Assembly (NCBI RefSeq): GCF_035958815.1
Contig: NZ_CP108383.1
Coordinates: 3,162,001 to 3,226,000, forward strand
From: Nocardia sp. NBC_01327
Lineage (GTDB): Bacteria; Actinomycetota; Actinomycetes; Mycobacteriales; Mycobacteriaceae
Length of the DNA: 64,000 bases
Direction of reading: 5' to 3'
Positions within the stretch are counted from its first letter, which is position 1. Each line of letters opens with the position of its first letter. Under the pieces are notes generated by a model. It saw nothing but the letters and a program-made list of their open reading frames with translations. It had not been told where the DNA came from and searched no databases. Of this stretch, positions 1 to 6,322 are shown piece by piece. A program made the translations under genes and the position numbers.

Positions 1-157
1 CGCCGCGCGCGACTTCGGCGGCGAGAAATTTCCCGGCCCGGTAGAGCCTGGGTCCGAGCCATGCGGACAGCTCCGCCAGTAAAATTCGGACAATCTGCTC
101 GATCGGGCTCGGTTGCGGTTCGAGCGCCGTGCTGTAGCCGGAGTGATCGGTAGCCAT
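1..157 (-). CDS. Unknown protein, N-terminal part only
   Basis: An open frame begins with ATG at 157 on the minus strand and runs off the left edge of the window after 52 codons. A good ribosome binding site (GAGGGGG) lies about six bases upstream of the ATG, which supports a real start. The visible part is polar for about 15 residues (MATDHSGYSTALEP) and then amphipathic (IEQIVRILLAELSAWLG). I do not recognise a family from this fragment. It is divergent from the SDR gene at 278, so the two share the 158-277 intergenic region. Confidence 0.55.
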   Translation of the reverse strand, partial: MATDHSGYSTALEPQPSPIEQIVRILLAELSAWLGPRLYRAGKFLAAEVARG

Positions 158-234
158 CCGCGGCCCCCTCGGTGGATGTGATCATCGGCGACCGCCTGCC
201 GCCGGAACTGTCGCATCCTAACATGGTCGCGTAG

Positions 235-249
235 ATTGTCTCAGACGGT
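235..249. promoter_or_regulatory. Palindromic operator, copy 1 (upstream of SDR gene)
   Basis: ATTGTCTCAGACGGT matches 13 of 15 positions of the palindrome ACTGTCTSAGACAGT found upstream of other genes in this window. A possible -10 (TAGATT, 249-254) touches its right edge. The regulator is unknown; binding is inferred from recurrence and symmetry. Confidence 0.6.
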
Positions 250-277
250 AGATTTCTTCCGAGGAGTGTGACATCGC

Positions 278-1258
278 ATGGCCAATGTGTTCTCGGCCGG
301 GACGACTACGGCGAGCCTTCCGCTCATCGCACGACGCTGGACCATCGACGACATTCCCGACCAGACCGGTAAGACCGCGGTGGTCACCGGCGCGAACAGC
401 GGTCTGGGTCTGCGCACCGCGGAAGCCTTGGCCGCCAAGGGCGCTCACGTGCTCATGGCATGCCGCAATGAACTCAAGGCCGCCGCCGCGCTGGAGTCGG
501 TGGCCGCCGCCGCGACCGGTCCCAAACCCGAGGTGCTGCCGCTGGATCTGGCCGATCTGACCTCCGTGCGCCGCGCCGCCGATCACCTCGATGTGCGCGG
601 CAATGCCATCGACGTGCTGGTCAACAATGCGGGCGTAATGGCGCTGCCGCGCACGGTGCGGACCGCGGAGGGGTTCGACGCGCAATTCGGCACCAACCAT
701 CTGGGTCACTATGCGTTCACGGGTCTATTGCTGCCCGCCCTGCTGCGTGCACCCGATCCGCGGGTTGTCACCGTCTCCTCGATCGCGGCATGGGGTGGGG
801 TCATCAACTGGCCCGATCCGAACTGGCGCGTGCTCTACGTTCGCTGGCTCGCCTACAGTCAGTCCAAACTCGCGAATCTGCTCTTCACCGCGGAGCTGAA
901 TCGCCGTGCGCGCGAACACGGTACGGCTCTCACCGCGGTATCCGCGCACCCCGGCCTCTCCGCCACCCACCTCTACGATTCCGGCGCCGAGAAGGGGGTC
1001 GGCGGCCGTCTGGCCGCCCTGCAGCAGCGGGCCCTGGTCGGTCTCGCGCAATCGGATCGCATGGGCGCGCTGCCCCAGCTCTATGCCGCCACCATGCCGG
1101 GCCTCCCCGGCAACTCCTACCTCGGCCCGGCCTTCGAGACGTTCGGCTATCCCCGCCGCACGCTCCGAAATCCACTGGCCTACAGCCGAACTCAAGCGCG
1201 AGCGCTCTGGCGACTGAGCGAATCCCTCACGGATGTCCACTACCCCTGGCCCCGCTGA
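278..1258 (+). CDS. Short-chain dehydrogenase/reductase
   Basis: A classical SDR of 326 residues, probably an NAD(P)-dependent cytosolic oxidoreductase. The cofactor motif TGANSGLG is at residues 37-44, the NNAG motif follows near residue 112, and the catalytic YSQSK (Tyr and Lys) lies near residues 193-197. The length and the long C-terminal part resemble the retinol-dehydrogenase/WWOX-like SDR group, slightly longer than the usual 250-residue SDR. The ATG at 278 has GAGGAG at 261-266 as ribosome binding site. The promoter carries a copy of the recurrent 15-bp palindrome at 235-249, which links it to the mce operon and to a hydrolase elsewhere in the window. The substrate cannot be read from the sequence; a lipid or sterol alcohol is a guess from the shared operator. 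Confidence 0.9.
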   Translation: MANVFSAGTTTASLPLIARRWTIDDIPDQTGKTAVVTGANSGLGLRTAEALAAKGAHVLMACRNELKAAAALESVAAAATGPKPEVLPLDLADLTSVRRAADHLDVRGNAIDVLVNNAGVMALPRTVRTAEGFDAQFGTNHLGHYAFTGLLLPALLRAPDPRVVTVSSIAAWGGVINWPDPNWRVLYVRWLAYSQSKLANLLFTAELNRRAREHGTALTAVSAHPGLSATHLYDSGAEKGVGGRLAALQQRALVGLAQSDRMGALPQLYAATMPGLPGNSYLGPAFETFGYPRRTLRNPLAYSRTQARALWRLSESLTDVHYPWPR

Positions 1259-1270
1259 GGCTGCTCGGCT

Positions 1271-1336
1271 GAACTATTTCTTGCTCAGTTGAGCAAACAG
1301 CAGTACGGTTTAGCTCATGCAAGCAAGAAATAGTTC
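1271..1336. repeat. 15-bp inverted repeat flanking the start of the TetR gene
   Basis: GAACTATTTCTTGCT at 1271-1285 is repeated exactly in inverse at 1322-1336, inside codons 2-7 of the TetR gene. One mismatch further out, three more base pairs match (1267-1269 with 1338-1340). The arms are unusually AT-rich for this GC-rich DNA. They could be two operator half-sites that loop, or a duplicated promoter element. Confidence 0.7.
1281..1309 (+). promoter_or_regulatory. Promoter and operator of the TetR-membrane protein operon
   Basis: The near-palindrome TTGCTCAGTTGAGCAA (1281-1296) has seven-base arms. Its left end doubles as a -35 (TTGCTC, 1281-1286); 17 bases later comes TACGGT (1304-1309) as a -10. 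This puts transcription start at or next to the ATG at 1317, so the mRNA is probably leaderless. That fits the absence of a ribosome binding site. Autorepression by the TetR product is the likely control. Confidence 0.55.
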
Positions 1337-1946
1337 GGCCAAGCAGGAAGGCCGGACGTTCATCGAATCCGCTCGCCGCGCGCAGATCGTCGATGCCGCG
1401 GTCGAGGTCATCGCCGAACAGGGTTATGCCAATGCCTCGTTCGCGAAGATCGCCAAGCAGGCCGGACTGAGCAGCACCGGAATGATCTCCTACCATTTCA
1501 AGGGTAAGGACGATCTGATCCGCGAGGTCATCGCCGAATTCCTGCGCCTGTCCGGGGAGTATCTGACCGGCAAGATGGATGCCGAGAACACGCTGGCTGG
1601 CCGGCTGCGGGCATTCATCGTCGCCCGCATCGCCATGCTCGACGAGTTCCCGAAGCATTTCGTCGCGGCGGGGGAGATCATCAATGCGGTCCGCATCGAG
1701 GACCCCGACCTGCGCGGCCTGACGCCCGTCTGGGCCGCCACCGCCGCCATGCAGGAGCAGCGCTTCCGAGAAGGCCAGCAGGCCGGGGAGTTTCGCGACT
1801 TCGACCCCAAGGTGATGGTGCTCGCGCTGCACGGCGCCATCAATGAGGCGACGGTGCGGGCGAGTGTCGATCCCGACTTCGACACCGCGGCCTGCGGGCG
1901 GGAGCTCGCCGATCTCTTCGAGGCAGCGACAAGGAAAGCATCATGA
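1317..1946 (+). CDS. TetR/AcrR family transcriptional regulator
   Basis: A TetR repressor of 209 residues. The N-terminal helix-turn-helix spans roughly residues 18-63 and contains the family pattern ending in ISYHFKGKDDLI. The C-terminal part is a ligand-binding helical domain of normal length with no obvious family signature. There is no ribosome binding site before the ATG; a promoter with 17-bp spacing places the transcript start at the ATG, so a leaderless message is likely. A palindrome that overlaps the -35 is the probable autoregulatory operator. The stop codon overlaps the start of the next gene (ATGA, 1943-1946), so the two are co-transcribed and the membrane protein is probably its target. 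Confidence 0.92.
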   Translation: MQARNSSAKQEGRTFIESARRAQIVDAAVEVIAEQGYANASFAKIAKQAGLSSTGMISYHFKGKDDLIREVIAEFLRLSGEYLTGKMDAENTLAGRLRAFIVARIAMLDEFPKHFVAAGEIINAVRIEDPDLRGLTPVWAATAAMQEQRFREGQQAGEFRDFDPKVMVLALHGAINEATVRASVDPDFDTAACGRELADLFEAATRKAS

Positions 1947-2674
1947 ACGACATCGCAGTGGGGCAGCACATCATGACGACGGACGAAGCAGCCGGCCCGC
2001 AGACCCGACCCCTCCCGGCTCCGCCCGGCGATCAGGGGCCGACCGAGCGGCAGAAGTCCGCGGCGGCTCGAAAGGCCCTGGCCCGCAATCTCATTCTCGA
2101 GCTGGGTCTCCCGATCGGCGGCTACTACGGTCTGCACGCCGCCGGATTCAGTCAGTGGGTATCGGTGCTGGGCGCGGGTCTGCTGGTCACCCCGGCGATC
2201 GGCTACACCTTGATCACACAGCGCAAAGTCGATGTGACGGTGGTCTTTTCGCTGGGCTTCGTGGTGCTGGGCGCACTGATGTCACTGGTCACCGGTGACC
2301 CCAGAGTGCTGCTGGTCCGCGACAGCTGGTTGTTCGGTGCGCTGGGCCTGTGGGTGCTCGGCTCGCTGTTCACCGGCAAACCGTTCATGCTCGTCGCGGC
2401 CCGTGCGGTCGTGACCGCGAAAATCGGTGCGGCCGGAGCCCGGGAGTGGGAGGACCGCTGGCACACCGAGGCCGACTTCCGCAGGCACATCCGGGTTCTC
2501 ACCGCGGTATGGGGTGCGGGTTTCGCCCTCGACGCCGTGGTGCGGGTCGTGCTGGCCTATACGCTTCCGATCGATGCGGTGCCGCTGGTGACCGGTCTGC
2601 AATGGGTGGTCGTACTCGGCGCGCTGTTCGGCTTCCACTACTGGTACGTCACCAAGAATGGCCTCAAGGTGTAG
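1943..2674 (+). CDS. Multi-pass membrane protein (VC0807-like)
   Basis: A 243-residue integral membrane protein. After a polar N-terminal stretch of about 45 residues it has five to six hydrophobic segments, including one around the LILELGLPIGGYYGLHAAGF region and a last one near the C-terminus. The layout and the 'EWEDRW' loop are like the VC0807 family of small membrane proteins of unknown function. It overlaps the preceding TetR gene by four bases and is the likely target of that regulator; a transport or resistance role is possible but not shown. Its last 11 bases overlap the convergent SnoaL-like gene. Confidence 0.75.
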   Translation: MNDIAVGQHIMTTDEAAGPQTRPLPAPPGDQGPTERQKSAAARKALARNLILELGLPIGGYYGLHAAGFSQWVSVLGAGLLVTPAIGYTLITQRKVDVTVVFSLGFVVLGALMSLVTGDPRVLLVRDSWLFGALGLWVLGSLFTGKPFMLVAARAVVTAKIGAAGAREWEDRWHTEADFRRHIRVLTAVWGAGFALDAVVRVVLAYTLPIDAVPLVTGLQWVVVLGALFGFHYWYVTKNGLKV

Positions 2675-3110
2675 AACTCGGCTGTGTCGCGGCGAACTGT
2701 TCCTCGCCGCGACGGGTGTCCATGTACTCCCGGACTCGGTGGATCAGGCCGTTGCGCAGTTCGAAGATGAAGCAGTAGTCGTTGTCGTAGTGGTTGCCGT
2801 TCATGAGTGTTGCCCGCATACGTTCTTCGACGACGACCGTGGCGCCCGCGGCGGTGAAGGCGGTGAAGTCGATCTTGCGGTCGGCGACGAAGATGCTGGG
2901 GAACTCGACTGTCAGGAAGTGCACTATGCGGTCCCGGCCGATGAGGTGATGGCTGCCGTCGAGGGCGCGAGCCGTCGCATTCCGCGGTGGCGCAAGCCAT
3001 TCGGCGTCGGAGGTGAAGACGGCGGTGATGCGGCCGGGGTCGCCGGAGGCGAATTCCTGCCAGGCGTGCTGGACAATTTCCGTGCTGGTCGGGGTGCTCA
3101 CCCGGCCCAT
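2664..3110 (-). CDS. SnoaL-like / nuclear transport factor 2-fold protein
   Basis: A protein of 148 residues with the NTF2/SnoaL layout: an N-terminal helix (TEIVQHAWQEFASGD), a middle part with a conserved Trp (DAEWLAPP), and a C-terminal beta sheet containing YCFIFELRNGLIHRVREYMD. Members are small-molecule isomerases, hydrolases or ligand-binding proteins; the substrate is unknown. I chose the ATG at 3110; a GTG at 3101 is also possible because the ribosome binding site is weak for both, and the frame stays open further upstream. It is divergent from the Ada-like gene with about 100 bases between them. Confidence 0.75.
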   Translation of the reverse strand: MGRVSTPTSTEIVQHAWQEFASGDPGRITAVFTSDAEWLAPPRNATARALDGSHHLIGRDRIVHFLTVEFPSIFVADRKIDFTAFTAAGATVVVEERMRATLMNGNHYDNDYCFIFELRNGLIHRVREYMDTRRGEEQFAATQPSSTP

Positions 3111-3213
3111 CCTGGGTGCTTCTCCGACGCCGATCTCGCCACATTCGGACATCGCTCGCGATGTGTCCGGATATGTCTGGCCGCGGTGCGGCGGCCCGAG
3201 CAGACTCGAGGGT

Positions 3214-4176
3214 ATGGAACCGTTCCAGGGTGTGGCCACGACCGGCATCTACTGCCTGCCGCCGTGCCCTGGTCGTCCGCTGCCGGAGAACGTGGTGTCC
3301 TTCGCCTCTGCGGCAGGGGCCGAGGCCGCCGGCTTCCGGGCCTGCCATCGGTGCCGCCCGTATCGCGGCGACCGCAGACCGTCGACCTCTTCCGAAATAG
3401 TCTGCCGCGCTGTGGATCTCATTGCCTCCGGAGTACTGGACACCGGCAACGAGGCCGATCTCGCAGCCCGGCTGGCGGTTTCGGAGCGGCACCTGCGCCG
3501 CATGTTCCGCGAACAGGTCGGCGCCACACCCGATCAGCTGGCCAGATCCCGCCGCGCGCATTTCGCCCGGCGGCTGCTGGACGACACCGATCTCTCGGTC
3601 ACCGATATCGCCTTCGCCGCCGGCTTCGGCAGCCTGCGCCAGTTCAATCGGGTGATGGTCGAGACCTTCCGGGCCACGCCACAGCAATTGCGGGCCCGGC
3701 GGCGCCGGGCCGATCGCCTCGTGGCGGACGGAGGTCTTGTGCTGCGGGTGCCGCTGCCGGAACCGGTGCGGCTGGATCAGCGCCTGGGCGAGCTGGCCCG
3801 GACCGCAGTGCGCGGCGTCGAGCACGGCACCGCGGAGCACTATCGGCGCACGGTGTCGATGGACGGTGATCCCGGCGTCATCGATATCAGCGCGGACGCC
3901 TCCGGGCAGGCGCTGCTCGTCGCGCACCTGCCGCGGATCGAAGGTCTGCTGCATCTGGTGGGCCGGGTGCAACGGCTGCTCGGTGGCCAGGTCTGGGATT
4001 CGCACGAGGCCGGTGTCCGAAATATGGTGATGGACAGGGTCGGCGCGGCGGCCGCGCCCGGTGTGCTCGCCGACATCGTCGAACGGCACGGCGCCCCGAT
4101 CGAGGGATTGGGCCGATTCGGTCTGACCCATCTGTTCCCCACACCCGCCGCTCTCGCCGGTCTCGTGAGTATCTGA
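3214..4176 (+). CDS. Ada/AlkA-type regulator lacking the glycosylase domain
   Basis: A 320-residue protein with three recognisable parts. Residues 10-50 are an Ada-type zinc/methyl-acceptor domain with four cysteines (Cys14, 18, 44, 47; YCLPPC and ACHRC). Residues about 65-165 are an AraC-type double helix-turn-helix (LAVSERHLRRMFREQVGATP). Residues about 170-260 match the N-terminal domain of AlkA 3-methyladenine glycosylase. Actinobacterial fusions then carry a helix-hairpin-helix glycosylase domain with a catalytic Asp. Here the protein instead passes into an Ala-rich stretch, keeps a short remnant (GLTHLFPTPAALA) and stops. It may still sense methylation damage and regulate, but should not excise bases. 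ATG 3214 is preceded by GAGGGT. Confidence 0.8.
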   Translation: MEPFQGVATTGIYCLPPCPGRPLPENVVSFASAAGAEAAGFRACHRCRPYRGDRRPSTSSEIVCRAVDLIASGVLDTGNEADLAARLAVSERHLRRMFREQVGATPDQLARSRRAHFARRLLDDTDLSVTDIAFAAGFGSLRQFNRVMVETFRATPQQLRARRRRADRLVADGGLVLRVPLPEPVRLDQRLGELARTAVRGVEHGTAEHYRRTVSMDGDPGVIDISADASGQALLVAHLPRIEGLLHLVGRVQRLLGGQVWDSHEAGVRNMVMDRVGAAAAPGVLADIVERHGAPIEGLGRFGLTHLFPTPAALAGLVSI

Positions 4177-4258
4177 TCTCCCGACCAACCGGCGGCAGCG
4201 GGTCTACCGTGCGAGAATCTGGCTGCTTGATTGCCCCGATAATGCGCGAGGAGACATT

Positions 4259-4528
4259 GTGAGTGTGAGGTTCCTGATCGGTTTGCCCGCTGCGGTCCTG
4301 GCGGTGGCGCCGGTGTTCGCTCTGGCCGGGACCGCGCCCGCGCAGGCGCTGCCGTCACGGCCGGGTATTTCGGTCAACTACAGCTGCACCGCGCAGACCT
4401 GGGCCGGGGATACGCTGCCGACCGTATCGGTGACCGCGACCCAGGGGGTGCGCCAGGCTCAGGGCCAGGCGAAGACGCTGTGGAGTGGCACCGCGAAGTT
4501 CTCGACCATCACCTGCACGCCGGTCTGA
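4259..4528 (+). CDS. Small secreted protein
   Basis: An 89-residue protein starting with GTG at 4259, after a clear GAGGAG ribosome binding site at 4247-4252. Residues 1-30 are a Sec signal peptide, with probable cleavage after AQA (Ala30). The mature part is about 59 residues, rich in Thr and Gln, and has exactly two cysteines (43 and 86), which could form a disulfide. I do not recognise the family. It converges on the flippase-like gene with an eight-base gap. Confidence 0.7.
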   Translation: MSVRFLIGLPAAVLAVAPVFALAGTAPAQALPSRPGISVNYSCTAQTWAGDTLPTVSVTATQGVRQAQGQAKTLWSGTAKFSTITCTPV

Positions 4529-4536
4529 GCCGCGTT

Positions 4537-5574
4537 TCAGATGGCGCGGCGGTGGTTCAGGTAGGCGAAAGAGGCCAAACCCAGCGGGATCTGGAACCAG
4601 AAGGTGAGTAGCCGGAACCCCAGGGCCACCGCGACCGCCACCCCGCCGGTCAATCCGGCAATGGCCGTGAGTCCGGCAGCGAGGGTGATCTCCTTCGCTG
4701 CCACACCGCTGGGCGACGGCAGCAGCGGGCCCAGCGCCACGGTGACCAGCTGAACCACGAAGGTGTCGGCCAGGCTCAGATCGGCGCCGACGGCATGCAG
4801 TACCGCCCACAGCGCCACCACCATGAGCAACGGCTGCACCAGCGCGGCAACCCACAGCGGTGCCGCGCGGCCCGGCCGGAGTGCGGTGGCGGCCACCGAT
4901 TTCCATGCGAATTCCGCATCCGAACGTCCGGAACGGACCCGGTGCGCGAGCTCCCGCCAGCCACCGCGGGCTGCCACCCGGCGACGGACTGTCACCACCG
5001 CGAATGCCGTCAGCGCCCCCACGACGACGAGTATCGCCGCGATCACAGCCCCTGTGCGCCAGGGACTTTCGGTTGCGTGATGCCACCACGCCGAGGTCCG
5101 TGCGCCCAGATCGTGCCAGGGCGACTGGGACCCGGTCCGCCGCACCAGACTGGGTGTGGCCAGCAGGGCGATGATCACCAGCGGAATCCGTACCACCAGC
5201 GCGGCGAAGCCGAGCAGCGTCATCGAGGCGACCGCGGCACTGTGGCTCAGACCCTCCCGGCGCAGAAATCGGAGCCGGATGAGCAGGGAGGCGGCCGGCA
5301 CCAGTCCGATGGCGGGCACGGCGAGTTGGAGTGCGAAGAGCCGCCGGGCGGAGGGCTGGGCCGGAATGGACCCGCGCAGCATCCACACCGAGGTGGGCCA
5401 GAGGCCGAGGGTGGCCAGGGCCGCCAGCGCCAGCCAGCGCGGGTCGGCGCCCAGCAGGGCCCGCATGCCCGCCGCGACCGTCGCGTGCTGCCAGATCGCG
5501 GCGGCGGCCACCACGACCGAGAACACGACTGTGGGGAGCGCCTTTCTCGCTGATGCGGGAATGGCCGGGGCCAT
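4537..5574 (-). CDS. Flippase-like membrane protein (lysylphosphatidylglycerol synthase TM family)
   Basis: A 345-residue polytopic membrane protein of the UPF0104/LPG-synthase transmembrane superfamily. It has about eight hydrophobic segments and the conserved motif LLPSPSGVAAKE near residue 284, which is the usual 'P-x-G-x-x-x-E' signature. The family includes lipid flippases and the membrane half of MprF; it lacks the cytosolic aminoacyl-transferase half, so lipid translocation is more likely than lysylation. The start is the ATG at 5574, preceded by AAGGAG at good distance. The frame stays open 130 codons upstream, but that region has no family similarity. Confidence 0.8.
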   Translation of the reverse strand: MAPAIPASARKALPTVVFSVVVAAAAIWQHATVAAGMRALLGADPRWLALAALATLGLWPTSVWMLRGSIPAQPSARRLFALQLAVPAIGLVPAASLLIRLRFLRREGLSHSAAVASMTLLGFAALVVRIPLVIIALLATPSLVRRTGSQSPWHDLGARTSAWWHHATESPWRTGAVIAAILVVVGALTAFAVVTVRRRVAARGGWRELAHRVRSGRSDAEFAWKSVAATALRPGRAAPLWVAALVQPLLMVVALWAVLHAVGADLSLADTFVVQLVTVALGPLLPSPSGVAAKEITLAAGLTAIAGLTGGVAVAVALGFRLLTFWFQIPLGLASFAYLNHRRAI

Positions 5575-5905
5575 CGGCTCTCCTTGATTCGCGGACACGG
5601 TGAAAAAGAGGCGGTGAATAACCTGTGCATCGCAGAGGCTATGCCCGACATTAACGTGCCCGAGCGGGGACGGCCACCCTTCCGGCACAACAGTGGGCAC
5701 TGCCGGACAACAGGAAATTGGGCGGGCCGCCCCCGATAGCCCGCAAACAGACGGTGGGGTACGCAACGAATGATCGCGGGCTGACGCCAGATTAGTTGTG
5801 TCCCAGACAATTTGCAATACGTCGGGCCGGATTTCCCTTGGTGCTAAGCCAGTTTGAGGCATTGCCGCATAAAGTGTCCCAGACTGCAATGGTCTCACAA
5901 AAGAC
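5575..5905. other. Gene-free stretch with two imperfect operator copies
   Basis: This 331-base region is upstream of the flippase-like gene and downstream of the gene that ends at 5906. It holds the 11-bp direct repeat GTGTCCCAGAC at 5798-5808 and 5874-5884. Centred on the repeats, both 15-bp windows (5797-5811 and 5873-5887) match 11 of 15 positions of the recurrent palindrome ACTGTCTSAGACAGT. I see no coding sequence here. Confidence 0.45.
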
Positions 5906-6322
5906 TCAGCGGTTCGCTGCGCGGTCGCGCTGCTCCCGGATCTGATTCTGTCGAGCCGTCTGGTCATCGAGCTGGGTCCCGGTGAGCGGCCAGACCTGGT
6001 AGGTGAACATCACCTGCTGCGGTCCGCAGTCGCGAGTGAGCCGCAGTGTGGACCCGCCGTCGATGGCGAGGGCGGGTTCATTGAAGAAGATCTGATGATC
6101 GAAATCGAGCGGTGTACTGCACACGTACATCAGATCGATGGTGCCGGTCACCGAATCCGCGTTGTAGCAGCTGACTTCCAGCTTCGAACCGTCCCGGTGG
6201 GTCGCGGAGCAGTCGATCTGCGCCGGTGCGCCACCGGCTTCCGCTCCGGCGGGTACCGCCACCAGCCCGGCGGCCAGTAGCCCGCCGGCCGAGCCTGCCA
6301 GAATCCGTCCGAGACGTCTCAT
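5906..6322 (-). CDS. Secreted protein translationally coupled to the MMPL transporter
   Basis: A 138-residue protein. Residues 1-30 are a signal peptide (hydrophobic core GGLLAAGLVAVPAGAEA). The mature part has four cysteines (in IDCSAT, VSCYNAD, YVCSTP and RDCGPQ), suggesting two disulfides and an all-beta extracellular domain. The family is not recognised. Its ATG at 6322 overlaps the stop of the MMPL gene by four bases, so the two are made together. A periplasmic or surface partner of the transporter, in the position often held by an MmpS protein, is a reasonable inference; it does not look like an MmpS sequence. Confidence 0.75.
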   Translation of the reverse strand: MRRLGRILAGSAGGLLAAGLVAVPAGAEAGGAPAQIDCSATHRDGSKLEVSCYNADSVTGTIDLMYVCSTPLDFDHQIFFNEPALAIDGGSTLRLTRDCGPQQVMFTYQVWPLTGTQLDDQTARQNQIREQRDRAANR

